64,000 nt of DNA from Hydrogenophaga sp040372165 (GTDB taxonomy: Bacteria > Pseudomonadota > Gammaproteobacteria > Burkholderiales > Burkholderiaceae_C). Under the pieces are notes generated by a model. It was not told where the DNA came from. It saw nothing but the letters and a program-made list of their open reading frames with translations, and did no database searches. Within the stretch, counting starts at the first letter, position 1, and every line of letters starts with the position of its first letter. Positions 1 through 8,764 of the stretch are shown here, in pieces. The stretch spans positions 74,478 through 138,477 of the forward strand of contig NZ_BAABWG010000006.1 of NCBI RefSeq assembly GCF_040372165.1, read 5' to 3'. Position numbers and translations under genes: made by a program.

Positions 1-815
1 AGAATGGTGTTGATTTGCTTGACCGTCTCGCGCAGGTCGGGGACAAGAGCGCCCTCACCCGGCGCCGCACCCTGCCCGAATACCTGACGATCGGCATTGG
101 CCACGATGCTGTCAAGTCGCACCGAGAGTTTATTGGCGCTGGTGAGCACTGCATTGGCCCGCTCGATGGCTTCCACCACCTTGTTGGCATCATCCTCGTT
201 GCCCATGAGCATGCCCACCGCACCGTTCTCGCCCGCCAGGCGCTGGGTCACGGTTTCGATGTTCGTCATGGCCTGTGCCAAAGCGGAGTTCGAGCCGGTG
301 AGGGACTCGAGGTTGGCCAGCAGATCGCGGGCAGAGCCGACGATCTTGGGGATTTCGGCACTGATGTCGCCAGCGAGCACCTCTCGCACCGCTCCATCCG
401 GCAAAGGCGGGTCATCCAGGACACCACTGAAAGCCTTGATTCTGGTGCCACCGACCAGGCCTTTTTCCATCGTGAAGATGCTGGACGTCCGCAGCCAGTG
501 TGCTTCCTTCCTGGGCACGTCGATCTGAATGTGCACCTTTCCGTCTTCCGCCAGGTCGATCTTGGCCACCCGCCCGATGCTGAACCCGGCGAAGGTCATG
601 TTCATGCCTACCGAGACGCCTTCGGAATCATCGGCCACCAACACCAGACGCTGCGTCTGCTCAAAAACCCCTCGGGCGTACATCACGTAGGCAGCCGAGG
701 CGATGACGAGCCCTACCAGCAGCATGACCAGCAAGGCTGCCTTGAACTCGAGGTTTTCCACCGGCGGCTCGGAGGGAGCTGCCGTGCGCTGATCGTCTTG
801 GTGTGGGGAAGTCAT
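1..815 (-). CDS. MlaD-like MCE-domain protein (partial, 3' end outside window)
   Basis: Read on the minus strand from an ATG at 815 with no stop before the window edge, so the C-terminus is missing. The protein starts with a short cytoplasmic tail, one membrane segment at about residues 22-40 (Leu/Val/Ala rich, ending AAYVMYARG), then an MCE domain (VADDSEGVSVGMNMTFAG, SSIFTMEKGLVGGTRIK), then a helical stretch. MCE proteins of this kind form the periplasmic ring of an ABC system moving phospholipids between outer and inner membrane. It lies 41 bp downstream of the MlaE-like permease on the same strand, so one operon is likely. The ATPase subunit is not between them and may lie further left, outside the window. 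Confidence 0.85.
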   Translation of the reverse strand, partial: MTSPHQDDQRTAAPSEPPVENLEFKAALLVMLLVGLVIASAAYVMYARGVFEQTQRLVLVADDSEGVSVGMNMTFAGFSIGRVAKIDLAEDGKVHIQIDVPRKEAHWLRTSSIFTMEKGLVGGTRIKAFSGVLDDPPLPDGAVREVLAGDISAEIPKIVGSARDLLANLESLTGSNSALAQAMTNIETVTQRLAGENGAVGMLMGNEDDANKVVEAIERANAVLTSANKLSVRLDSIVANADRQVFGQGAAPGEGALVPDLRETVKQINTI

Positions 816-856
816 TCAATCGAGCCGTTTCGATGGGGCTGTCGGCGCAGCATTGG

Positions 857-1672
857 TCAATAGTAGTTGCCGATCAGGGACACCACTTCAATCATCAGTA
901 TCACAGACAGCAGGCGGGCAAACTCCGATATTTCGTTACGCCTTGCAAAGCCGCCATTGGCGTCTCGCTGCGCACTCGCCGCCATGGGAACAAATGCTAC
1001 CGCCATGGCAAAAAACGCCGTCTTGAGGATGAAGATCAGGGAGACGGCTGGCGTAAAAATGGCACCGACCCTCTCCGTATAGCCCGGCAGCCCCCACGGA
1101 ATGAAGCCGTAGACGTTCAGGTAGGTCAGCACCAGAGCCAGCAGGCAACTGAGCGCCGCCGTAAGAAGCACCGAGAACATGGCGCCGATCGCCCGCGGCA
1201 GCATCTCTGCCCGCAAGTGATCCTGTGGATGTCGGCGGACGCCGCTCTGGTGCTCATGGCGCAGGATGCGGCGCACATTCTGTGCTGCCGGCATGGCATA
1301 GCGGACGGCCACAAAAAGGGCGGCATACAGTGGAATCAGCTCCAGCACCAGGGTGCGGACGAGCACTGCCAGCGCGAATTCGGACAGGCCATAGCTTTGC
1401 GCCGTGGTCACCACGATACGGATCAGCACCTGGCTGAGCAGGCTGGAGAGCACCAGAAGCCACACCATCAGCGGCGCCGTGGATTCGTAGATGCTCCGCA
1501 GCACCGCGTACCGGTGGGCGCCCTTCGAGTAGCTCGACGGCGTGAGTGCCAGCACAATGATCTTGGCGCCGGTCAGGATGACAGTCCACCACGCCACCCA
1601 GGCATCAACGGCCTGATGCCCCCACCGGGCGATGGCGGCGTGCAGGTCGGCAATGGGTCGCAGGGGGCTCAT
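857..1672 (-). CDS. MlaE/YrbE-type lipid transport permease
   Basis: A 271-residue, strongly hydrophobic protein with several membrane segments and the MlaE-family layout (an amphipathic N-terminal helix, then TM segments around LVLELIPLYAALFVAVRY and SLIFILKTAFFAMAVAFVP). ATG at 1672 (MSPLRPIADLH) is preferred over upstream in-frame starts because it follows the queG stop by 44 bp and removes a low-complexity, non-homologous extension. MlaE dimers form the inner-membrane channel of retrograde phospholipid transport. The gene precedes the MlaD-like gene in the same direction. Confidence 0.85.
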   Translation of the reverse strand: MSPLRPIADLHAAIARWGHQAVDAWVAWWTVILTGAKIIVLALTPSSYSKGAHRYAVLRSIYESTAPLMVWLLVLSSLLSQVLIRIVVTTAQSYGLSEFALAVLVRTLVLELIPLYAALFVAVRYAMPAAQNVRRILRHEHQSGVRRHPQDHLRAEMLPRAIGAMFSVLLTAALSCLLALVLTYLNVYGFIPWGLPGYTERVGAIFTPAVSLIFILKTAFFAMAVAFVPMAASAQRDANGGFARRNEISEFARLLSVILMIEVVSLIGNYY

Positions 1673-1716
1673 AACGGCATGATACCCAGCGAACCGGGCT
1701 TTGCGCAGGCACGCCG

Positions 1717-2826
1717 CTACTTTGTACGGCCGAGCGCCCAGGTGATGTGCTCGAGCAAGGTCTCGTCGCCGCGCGCCTGGGCCGCGCTGACCGCCTCTTC
1801 CAGCGCAAGTCGCATGGCCGTCGCCTCGCTCTCTTGCATCTCGCCGGAGCTTGCCAGTGCATTGCCCATGGCCACAGCCAGGTTCCTCTGCCACCTCGCA
1901 TGACCAATCCGCCTGATCGGACTGCCCTCGGTGCGCTGCAGGAACTGGGCTTCCGTCCAGCCAAACAGTTGCAATAGCCGGCTGGCTGCCAGGCCCTCGC
2001 GCGGTTCGAAATCCGGCAGATCCGAACGGGCGGCAAACTTGTTCCATGGACAGACCAGCTGGCAGTCATCACATCCGTAAATGCGATTGCCGAGCAGCGG
2101 ACGCATCTCCAGCGGTATGCTTCCCTCATGCTCAATCGTCAGGTAAGAAATGCAACGACGTGCATCCAGTCGATACGGCGCCACGATCGCACCCGTGGGG
2201 CATGCCGTCAGGCATGCCTGGCATTGCCCGCAATGGTCAGATGCGGGTGACGTCGCCGGTAGCGCCAGATCGACGTAAATCTCACCCAGGAAAAAGAAGG
2301 AGCCCCCTTCACGGTTGAGCAAGAGCGTGTGCTTGCCGCGCCAACCCAGGCCACTGCGACTGGCGAGTTCGGCCTCCAGCACGGGTGCGGAGTCCGTGAA
2401 CACGCGAGCGCCCAGGGGCCCTACCGCCTCCGCCACCTGGTCTGCGAGCTTCTGAAGACGCTGCCTGAGAACTTTGTGATAGTCCCGACCTCGAGCGTAG
2501 ACCGACACCACGGCTTCGCCAGGCTGCTCAAGCCGCGCCAGTTCCTGACCCGCCCAGCCGTCCGGAGTGGATGGCGGGAGGTAATCCATGCGAGCAGTGA
2601 TCACGCTCACCGTCCCCGGCACCAGCTCGGCCGGCCTTGCCCGCTTCATGCCATGGCGTTCCATATAGGTCATGCTGCCGTGAAATCCGGCGGACAACCA
2701 TGCCTGAAGGCCGGGTTCAGCCGAAGAAAGGTCGACATCTGCCACTCCGATTTGGGAAAATGACAGTTGACGCCCCCAGACCTGAATCTGAGAGACCAGT
2801 TGAGCAGCATCAAATCCGGCTTTCAT
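1717..2826 (-). CDS. queG: epoxyqueuosine reductase
   Basis: A 369-residue protein that reduces epoxyqueuosine to queuosine in tRNA using cobalamin and two [4Fe-4S] clusters; cytoplasmic. Both ferredoxin-type clusters are visible: CGQCQACLTACP (Cys 199, 202, 205, 209) and CDDCQLVCPW (Cys 252, 255, 259). The QueG-specific stretch SRSGLGWRGKHTLLL precedes them. ATG at 2826 (MKAGFDAAQL) fits the family start; the much longer open frame upstream runs antisense through tsaE and is not coding. The 5' end overlaps the 5' end of the divergent tsaE. Confidence 0.93.
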   Translation of the reverse strand: MKAGFDAAQLVSQIQVWGRQLSFSQIGVADVDLSSAEPGLQAWLSAGFHGSMTYMERHGMKRARPAELVPGTVSVITARMDYLPPSTPDGWAGQELARLEQPGEAVVSVYARGRDYHKVLRQRLQKLADQVAEAVGPLGARVFTDSAPVLEAELASRSGLGWRGKHTLLLNREGGSFFFLGEIYVDLALPATSPASDHCGQCQACLTACPTGAIVAPYRLDARRCISYLTIEHEGSIPLEMRPLLGNRIYGCDDCQLVCPWNKFAARSDLPDFEPREGLAASRLLQLFGWTEAQFLQRTEGSPIRRIGHARWQRNLAVAMGNALASSGEMQESEATAMRLALEEAVSAAQARGDETLLEHITWALGRTK

Positions 2827-3420
2827 GAGCCCACCATTGTAGGAAGCGAATCCGGCTTTGAACCAGAGCACGGAGGCAGCGAGGCCAGCCTGGCCGAATG
2901 GACGGAGCACTGGGACGACGAATCCGGCACCAGTAGCTTTGCTGCGCGCCTGGCCGCCTGCCCGGCCGTCGCCCATGCCACCATCGCGCTGCATGGCGAC
3001 CTTGGCGCCGGAAAGACCACCTTCACGCGTCACCTCCTGCGCGCACTCGGAGTACGCGGGCGCATCAAGAGTCCCACCTACGCCATCGTCGAACCCCACG
3101 AAGCCATGGATTGCCCCCTGATGCCAGCAGGAGAAGTGCTGGCTATCTGGCATTTCGACTTCTACCGTTTTGATGACCCACGCGAGTGGGAAGACGCAGG
3201 CTTTCGCGAACTTTTCTCCAGCGCCGGACTCAAGCTTGTGGAATGGCCCGAAAAGGCAAGCTCGCTGATCAATGGGATTGATCTCGATGTCTATATAGAA
3301 CCGGACGACACGCGCCTGGATGCCGACGTCGACCCGGAGGGAGAATCGTCCAGGCATGTCACCGCCAAAGCCAGGACACTCGCTGGCCGACGACTGGTGA
3401 TGGCCCTTCAGAACGCATGA
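2767..3420 (+). CDS. tsaE: tRNA threonylcarbamoyladenosine biosynthesis ATPase TsaE
   Basis: P-loop ATPase of the t6A37 tRNA modification machinery (with TsaB and TsaD). Visible motifs: Walker A GDLGAGKTTFTR (about residues 77-88 from the TTG), SPTYAIVEPHE, WHFDFYRFDDPREW and VEWPEKA. The start is a problem: there is no ATG or GTG in frame upstream of the core. Only TTG codons at 2767 and 2800 are available, and both lie inside the 5' end of the divergent queG. From TTG 2767 the protein is 217 residues, about 50 longer than most TsaE, so the true start may be a weak codon further in. The stop overlaps the amiC start (ATGA). Confidence 0.9.
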   Translation: MTPPDLNLRDQLSSIKSGFHEPTIVGSESGFEPEHGGSEASLAEWTEHWDDESGTSSFAARLAACPAVAHATIALHGDLGAGKTTFTRHLLRALGVRGRIKSPTYAIVEPHEAMDCPLMPAGEVLAIWHFDFYRFDDPREWEDAGFRELFSSAGLKLVEWPEKASSLINGIDLDVYIEPDDTRLDADVDPEGESSRHVTAKARTLAGRRLVMALQNA

Positions 3421-4886
3421 CCGCCAATACACAACATCCCGCCCCGAACCGGCGACAGGCCCTCAAGGCCGGCACCCTGGTCCTCTTGCTGGGCGCCCGC
3501 GAAATCGCATGGGGTGCCAGCGTGGTTGCGGTTCGAATCTGGCCTGCTGACGAGTACACCCGGGTGACCATCGAATCCGATGGCAAGCTCGAAGTCCTGC
3601 AGACCATGGTCAACGACGCGCGCCATCTCGCCGTGGACATCCAGGGTCTGGACCTGGTCGACGGCCTGGGTGACATGAGTGGCAAGTTGCGCAGCGATGA
3701 CCCCAACATCCGCAGCATCAACGTCTCGGCGCGAGGCAAGGGCGTGGCCCGGCTCAACATCCAGCTCAAGCAGGCAGCCAACCCGCAAGTCTTCCACCTC
3801 AAGCCAGTGGCGGCCTACCAGCACCGCCTGGTCATGGACCTGTATCCGGCCAAAGTGCCAGACCCGCTCGAAGAGCTCATCGCACAGCGGCTCGAAGAGA
3901 TTGACGCCTCCAGCGAGCGGGCGGCCCGTCTCCTCGGTCTGGACGTGGATGCCGTGCGCGGGCGTGGGCAGGTTCGGCATGCCGGGCGCGCCGACGCAGT
4001 TCAAGACGACCCGATCGCGGCCTTGCTGGCAGAGCGCGAGGAATCCACTTCTGGCCCAGGCGGGAAGCCGCCATCAAGAGTTGCCCAAGGAGAAGAACCG
4101 GGCAACGGTGAGCGCCGCCGCTCGGGATCGGCGTCCAAGACACGCCCTGACCAGGTCGCCGTCGACCGCCTGATCATTGTGGCCCTCGACCCTGGCCACG
4201 GTGGCGAAGATCCGGGCGCCATTGGGCCCGGCGGCACGCAGGAGAAAGACGTGGTGTTGCAGATTGCCAAACGCCTGGAAGCGCGCCTGAACGACACCAG
4301 GATCAAGGGCAACCCGGTACGCGCCTTTCTCACGCGCGATGCCGACTTCTTCGTCCCGCTCTACGCGCGCGTGAAGAAAGCACAGCGCGTCAAGGCAGAC
4401 CTGTTCATCAGCCTGCACGCAGACGCTTTCTTCAAGCCCGACCCTCAAGGCGCCAGCGTGTTCGCGTTGAGCACCAAGGGCGCCAGCAGCGCAACGGCAC
4501 GCTGGATGGCGGAAAAGGAGAACGCAGCCGACAAAGTGGGTGGACTGAACGTTCGATCCAACGACGCAACCGTTCAGCGCGCTTTGCTGGACATGAGTAC
4601 GACAGCCCAGATCAAGGACAGCCTCAAACTCGGCAGCGCCGTTTTGGGCGAAGTGGGCCAGGTCGGAAAGCTGCACAAGCCACGCGTGGAGCAAGCAGGG
4701 TTTGCCGTGCTCAAAGCGCCGGACATTCCCAGCGTGCTGGTGGAAACGGCGTTCATCAGCAACCCTGACGAAGAGGCGAGACTGCGCAGTGAGGCGTATC
4801 AGAATCAGCTGGCTGATGCGATTCACAAGGGGATTGTTCGGTATTTTTCGGCGAATCCGCCGTTGGCGAGGAAACGGGTGGCGTAG
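3417..4886 (+). CDS. amiC: N-acetylmuramoyl-L-alanine amidase, AmiC type
   Basis: A 489-residue periplasmic amidase that cleaves stem peptides from murein at division. N-terminus carries a twin-arginine-like signal (PNRRQALKAGTLVLLLGAR), then an AMIN targeting domain (about 35-145), a charged low-complexity linker (about 150-245) and an Amidase_3 domain from about 250. Zinc ligands are visible in ALDPGHGGEDPG (His), TQEKD (Glu) and SLHADAF (His), with the catalytic Glu in VETAFISNP. The start overlaps the tsaE stop by four bases (ATGA), so the pair is translationally coupled; tsaE-amiC-mutL order is common in this group. Confidence 0.93.
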   Translation: MTANTQHPAPNRRQALKAGTLVLLLGAREIAWGASVVAVRIWPADEYTRVTIESDGKLEVLQTMVNDARHLAVDIQGLDLVDGLGDMSGKLRSDDPNIRSINVSARGKGVARLNIQLKQAANPQVFHLKPVAAYQHRLVMDLYPAKVPDPLEELIAQRLEEIDASSERAARLLGLDVDAVRGRGQVRHAGRADAVQDDPIAALLAEREESTSGPGGKPPSRVAQGEEPGNGERRRSGSASKTRPDQVAVDRLIIVALDPGHGGEDPGAIGPGGTQEKDVVLQIAKRLEARLNDTRIKGNPVRAFLTRDADFFVPLYARVKKAQRVKADLFISLHADAFFKPDPQGASVFALSTKGASSATARWMAEKENAADKVGGLNVRSNDATVQRALLDMSTTAQIKDSLKLGSAVLGEVGQVGKLHKPRVEQAGFAVLKAPDIPSVLVETAFISNPDEEARLRSEAYQNQLADAIHKGIVRYFSANPPLARKRVA

Positions 4887-5582
4887 CTGAACGCTTTTTG
4901 CAGCGGGGGCAACGAATTCGTAGTTTTGCCTCCTTTGCATAAGAGCTTCCATTCTTCGGTTTTGCCTGCGGCGCTGTCTTGCGACGACCTCGCCCTTCCC
5001 CCCTATCCCCCCCAGCCCCCTTTCCACCCCGCCGGGCGGAAAGGGGGAGCTCTCATTTGGCTTTTGGTCTCCGACTCGGCTTCTACGGCTCGATGCGTCG
5101 CCACCGTGGTTTGGGGTACATGCATTTCGCTGAGGCTGTCGTAGGAACCTCGACGTTGGCTTTCACGCCCACGGCGCCCATCTGACGTTGCCGCTTTGCG
5201 GCTTGTCAGGTGGGCGCATACCTCATGCGTGGCAGGTCGCGTTGGCCCGAAATGTCTCGCTCGCAGGCAGCAGGCGAGCCGCGCAGCGGCAATGCCAGTT
5301 GACTGCCGTGGGCGCACCAAGGGCAGGCTAGTTCTCTACGACAGCGGTGGAGAAATCGTGGTGAGCCTGAAGCAGTGGCAACCTCCCGCCAGTAGTCACC
5401 CGTCCAGAAACCAGAAGCCGAATGTTTAAAGGCTCCCCTTTCCGCCCCGGCGGGGGTGGAAAGGGGCGGGGGGGATAGGGGGGGGGAGAAAAAGAAGAAC
5501 GAGAACAGAGATGTAGCGCCGCAGGAAAGCCGGATTGTCCATAGGGAGGCTAACCAGGCGCCAGCACGCCTAGAATGCTCCT
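4887..5582. other. spacer between amiC and mutL, no gene seen
   Basis: No convincing gene in 696 bp. Open frames here are low-complexity and driven by C/G homopolymers. Most of the spacer is taken up by the large imperfect inverted repeat described separately. The mutL promoter must lie between about 5490 and 5580, or within the repeat. Confidence 0.6.
4993..5488. repeat. large imperfect palindrome with C-rich/G-rich outer arms
   Basis: Outer arms at about 4993-5050 and 5431-5488 are near-perfect reverse complements, each containing CCCTATCCCCCCC, TTTCCACCCC and GCGGAAAGGGG elements in matching order. Each arm also folds on itself (TTTCCaCCCCGCCGGgcGGAAA). Weaker inverted similarity continues inward: GGCTGTCGTAGGAAC at about 5134 against GCTGTCGTAGAGAAC on the other strand near 5330, CGCCCACGGC and TTGCCGCT further in. 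The two halves look like diverged copies of one element of about 240 bp inserted head to head. Confidence 0.7.
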
Positions 5583-7598
5583 GTGACCACACAATCCCCC
5601 CCCACCTCCCTCCCCGCGCAAAGCGCAACAACAAACCCAATCGCCCCTCAACACCGCCGCCCCATCCAGGAACTTCCGGATGAGCTGATCAGCCAGATCG
5701 CGGCCGGCGAGGTGGTGGAGCGGCCGGCTTCTGTGGTGAGGGAACTGCTGGACAATGCACTTGATGCTGGTGCTACCCAGATCACCGTGCGTTTGCTGGC
5801 CGGAGGGGTTCGCCTGATCAGTGTCGAAGACAATGGTTGCGGCATTCTGCGCGCTGAGTTGCCCACCGCGCTCAAGCGTCACGCCACCAGCAAGATCGCC
5901 AGCCTCAATGACCTTGAATCGGTGGGCACCATGGGTTTTCGGGGGGAGGCACTGGCGGCCATTTGTTCGATTGCAGAAGTCTCGGTGCTGACCCGCGCGG
6001 CCGACGACACGGATGTCAGCCATGCCTGGTTGCTCGATGGGCGCACGGGTGAGCTGGAGCCAGCGGCCCGCTCGACCGGCACCACCATCGAAGTGCGCGA
6101 GCTGTTTTTTGCCACGCCCGCACGCCGCAAGTTCCTCAAGACCGATGCCACCGAATACGCACACTGCCTGGAAGCGGTCCGGCGCCACGCCCTCGCCCGC
6201 CCCCACGTGGGCTTTGCGGTATGGCACGAAGGCAAGCTCATGGCCCAGTGGCGCGCTGCCACCGGCTCGGGAATCGAAGCCTTGCGCCAGCGCCTTTCCG
6301 ATGTGCTGGGCGAAGACTTCATTGCCAACAGCGTTCCCGTGCAATGGCCAGCCCTCGAGCTCTCCGACATCAGTGGCTCGGATGACCTGGCGCCTGCAAG
6401 GGTAAAGATCTGGGGCTTTGCCGGTGTGCCCGACGCCGCGCGCTCCCGTGCCGACTGGCAGTTCGCCTACGTGAACGGGCGCTATGTTCGGGACAAGGTC
6501 ATCACCCATGCCGCCCGCAGCGCATATGAAGACGTGCTGCACGGACACCGCCAGCCGGTGTATGCCCTGTTTGTCGAGATGGACCCCATGCGGGTCGACG
6601 TGAACGTCCATCCGACCAAGATTGAGGTGCGCTTCCGTGACGGTCGCGAGGTACATCAGGCCGTGCGCCACAGCGTTGAAGCAGCGCTGGCTGCTCCGAG
6701 GTCGGCGCAAGCCGGTGGAGCAGATCTGCATCAAGCCGAGCTGACGCCCTACACATCTCCCGCCTCGCTCTCTGGTACGGCGGACGACACGCATGCTTCA
6801 GCCGCTCGTGTTTCACCCGGAATGGGCCTGCAACCACAGCCCAGACAGGAGCCGCTGCCCTGGCAAGCTCGGCGTCCGGATGAACCCCAGGGCGGACATG
6901 CCGTTCGGGATGTCGGCGCGCTCTGGCGCGGCAACCGCGATGAAGCACCAGTCCCCTCAGGTCAACTCAGCTCACCACCTGAGTTCGCTTCTGACCAGAC
7001 CTTGCCAGAGGGTGAATGGCCCTTGGGTCGTGCCGTTGCGCAGCTCCATGGCGTCTACATCCTGGCTGAGAACGCACATGGTCTGGTGGTGGTCGACATG
7101 CACGCTGCGCATGAGCGCATCGTCTACGAGCGCCTCAAGCAGCAGCTTGACGATGCCAACGTGGCCAGTCAGCCATTGCTGATTCCAGCCACCTTCTCAG
7201 CCACGCCCGAAGAAGTGGCCACGGCAGAAGAATGCCATGAAGCATTGCACGCTTTAGGCCTGACGGTCGAGCCACTTTCCCCCAAGACGCTGGCCATTCG
7301 CGCCGTGCCCACCACGCTGTCTTCTGCAGACCCTGCCGAACTGGCGCGCAGCGTCCTGGCAGAACTGGCACAACATGACGCGTCCACCGTGGTTCAGCGC
7401 GCACGCAATGAGTTGTTGGCCACGATGGCCTGCCACGGTGCCGTGCGCGCCAATCGCCGCCTCACGCTGGAAGAGATGAACGCACTCCTTCGACAGATGG
7501 AAGTGACCGAGCGCTCCGACCAGTGCAACCACGGCCGTCCTACCTGGCGGCAAATGGGCATGAAGGATCTGGATGCGTTGTTCCTGCGCGGCCGATAA
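5583..7598 (+). CDS. mutL: DNA mismatch repair protein MutL
   Basis: A 671-residue GHKL ATPase coupling MutS mismatch recognition to strand removal. N-terminal ATPase motifs: ELLDNALDAGAT, DNGCGI, GTMGFRGEALA. The middle (about 390-470) is a poorly conserved linker. The C-terminal dimerisation domain carries DMHAAHERIVYE, which matches the MutL endonuclease pattern DQHAx2Ex4E with Met for Gln, plus ACHGAVRA and CNHGRPTW. The protein may therefore nick DNA, as expected where MutH is absent. The GTG at 5583 is the only start leaving a complete N-terminus; the leader is Pro/Thr rich. Confidence 0.95.
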   Translation: MTTQSPPTSLPAQSATTNPIAPQHRRPIQELPDELISQIAAGEVVERPASVVRELLDNALDAGATQITVRLLAGGVRLISVEDNGCGILRAELPTALKRHATSKIASLNDLESVGTMGFRGEALAAICSIAEVSVLTRAADDTDVSHAWLLDGRTGELEPAARSTGTTIEVRELFFATPARRKFLKTDATEYAHCLEAVRRHALARPHVGFAVWHEGKLMAQWRAATGSGIEALRQRLSDVLGEDFIANSVPVQWPALELSDISGSDDLAPARVKIWGFAGVPDAARSRADWQFAYVNGRYVRDKVITHAARSAYEDVLHGHRQPVYALFVEMDPMRVDVNVHPTKIEVRFRDGREVHQAVRHSVEAALAAPRSAQAGGADLHQAELTPYTSPASLSGTADDTHASAARVSPGMGLQPQPRQEPLPWQARRPDEPQGGHAVRDVGALWRGNRDEAPVPSGQLSSPPEFASDQTLPEGEWPLGRAVAQLHGVYILAENAHGLVVVDMHAAHERIVYERLKQQLDDANVASQPLLIPATFSATPEEVATAEECHEALHALGLTVEPLSPKTLAIRAVPTTLSSADPAELARSVLAELAQHDASTVVQRARNELLATMACHGAVRANRRLTLEEMNALLRQMEVTERSDQCNHGRPTWRQMGMKDLDALFLRGR

Positions 7599-7624
7599 GC
7601 GGCAGCGCAAAGAGACGCCCTTCC

Positions 7625-8764
7625 TCAGTCCAGCGTCTGCCGATAGCGCTTGAGTGCGACCACGCCGGCCACGGTCATGAACAGCAACATGGGCCAGAGC
7701 TCGACCCATAGTTGAGGCGCCTCCAACCCTTTGAGCATGATGCCGCGAACAATGCGCAGGAAATGAGTGAGCGGCAGCGCTTCACCCAAATGCTGTGCCC
7801 ACTGCGGCATGCCCCGGAACGGAAACATGAAGCCTGAGAGCAGCATGGACGGCAGAAAGAAGAAGAAGGTCATCTGCATGGCCTGCAGCTGATTGCGGGC
7901 AATCGTGGAGAACGTGAACCCCACCGCCAGGTTGGCGATGATAAACACGCCAATCATGCCCAGCAGCAGCAGTGGGTTGCCCTCCATGGGCACCTGGAAC
8001 AACAGGCGCGCCGCCGCCATGATCACACCCAGCTGGATATAGCCCATGGCCACGTAGGGCAGGATCTTGCCCACCATGACTTCGAGCGGACGCACCGGTG
8101 TGGCGAGCAGGTTTTCCATGGTCCCGCGCTCGCGCTCACGGGTCATGGCCAGCGAGGTGAGCATGACCATGGTCATGGTGAGAATGGTTCCAATCAGGCC
8201 GGGCACGATGTTGTAGCGCGAAAGTCCCTCAGGGTTGTAGCGCCGGTGAATCCTGACATCGAACGGTGCAGCGGCCGCACCGTTTCGTGCCAGCGGTCCG
8301 ACAAGATCATGGCGCAAGGCTAGCTGCCCCAGCGTTGATAGGGCGGCAAGGGCATTGCCGGATGCGGAAGGGTCAGTCGCGTCCACCGCCACGAGCAAGG
8401 TGGGACGATTCCCGCGAACCAGATCCCTGGAAAAATCGGGGGGAATCTGCACCAGAAATTGCACCTGCCCTTCGGCCAGCGCCTCTTCTGCAGCGGCTTC
8501 ATCCGTGCCCTGCCACACCAGCTTGAAATAGCCTGTGTTCTGCAAGGCAGCCACGAAAGAGCGCGCTTGGGGTCCACTGTCCGCAGACAGCACCGCCGTC
8601 GGCAGACCTTTGGGGTCGGTGTTGATGGCATAGCCAAACAGCACCAGCTGCAGGATCGGAATACCCACTGCCATGGCAAACGTCAGCCGATCGCGCAGCA
8701 TCTGCTGCACTTCCTTGAGAAAGATGGCCCAGGTTCGCCCAATGGAGAAGCGGCTCATGCTCAT
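7625..8764 (-). CDS. ABC-2 type transporter permease (YhhJ/YbhS-like)
   Basis: A 379-residue inner-membrane permease: N-terminal membrane segment (FAMAVGIPILQLVLFGYAI), a large periplasmic domain (about 55-190), then five membrane segments. It carries the ABC2_membrane_3 stretch ERERGTMENLLATPVRPLEVMVGK. With the adjacent ATPase and HlyD-type adaptor it should form a tripartite efflux pump. The start ATG at 8764 overlaps the stop of the upstream ATPase gene by four bases. It is the last gene of the tetR-led operon. Confidence 0.88.
   Translation of the reverse strand: MSMSRFSIGRTWAIFLKEVQQMLRDRLTFAMAVGIPILQLVLFGYAINTDPKGLPTAVLSADSGPQARSFVAALQNTGYFKLVWQGTDEAAAEEALAEGQVQFLVQIPPDFSRDLVRGNRPTLLVAVDATDPSASGNALAALSTLGQLALRHDLVGPLARNGAAAAPFDVRIHRRYNPEGLSRYNIVPGLIGTILTMTMVMLTSLAMTRERERGTMENLLATPVRPLEVMVGKILPYVAMGYIQLGVIMAAARLLFQVPMEGNPLLLLGMIGVFIIANLAVGFTFSTIARNQLQAMQMTFFFFLPSMLLSGFMFPFRGMPQWAQHLGEALPLTHFLRIVRGIMLKGLEAPQLWVELWPMLLFMTVAGVVALKRYRQTLD

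Noticed and set aside
5206..5640. 144-codon minus-strand frame in the amiC-mutL spacer
   Set aside because: Runs through homopolymer tracts of the inverted repeat (poly-Phe, poly-Pro stretches) and into mutL; no sign of selection.
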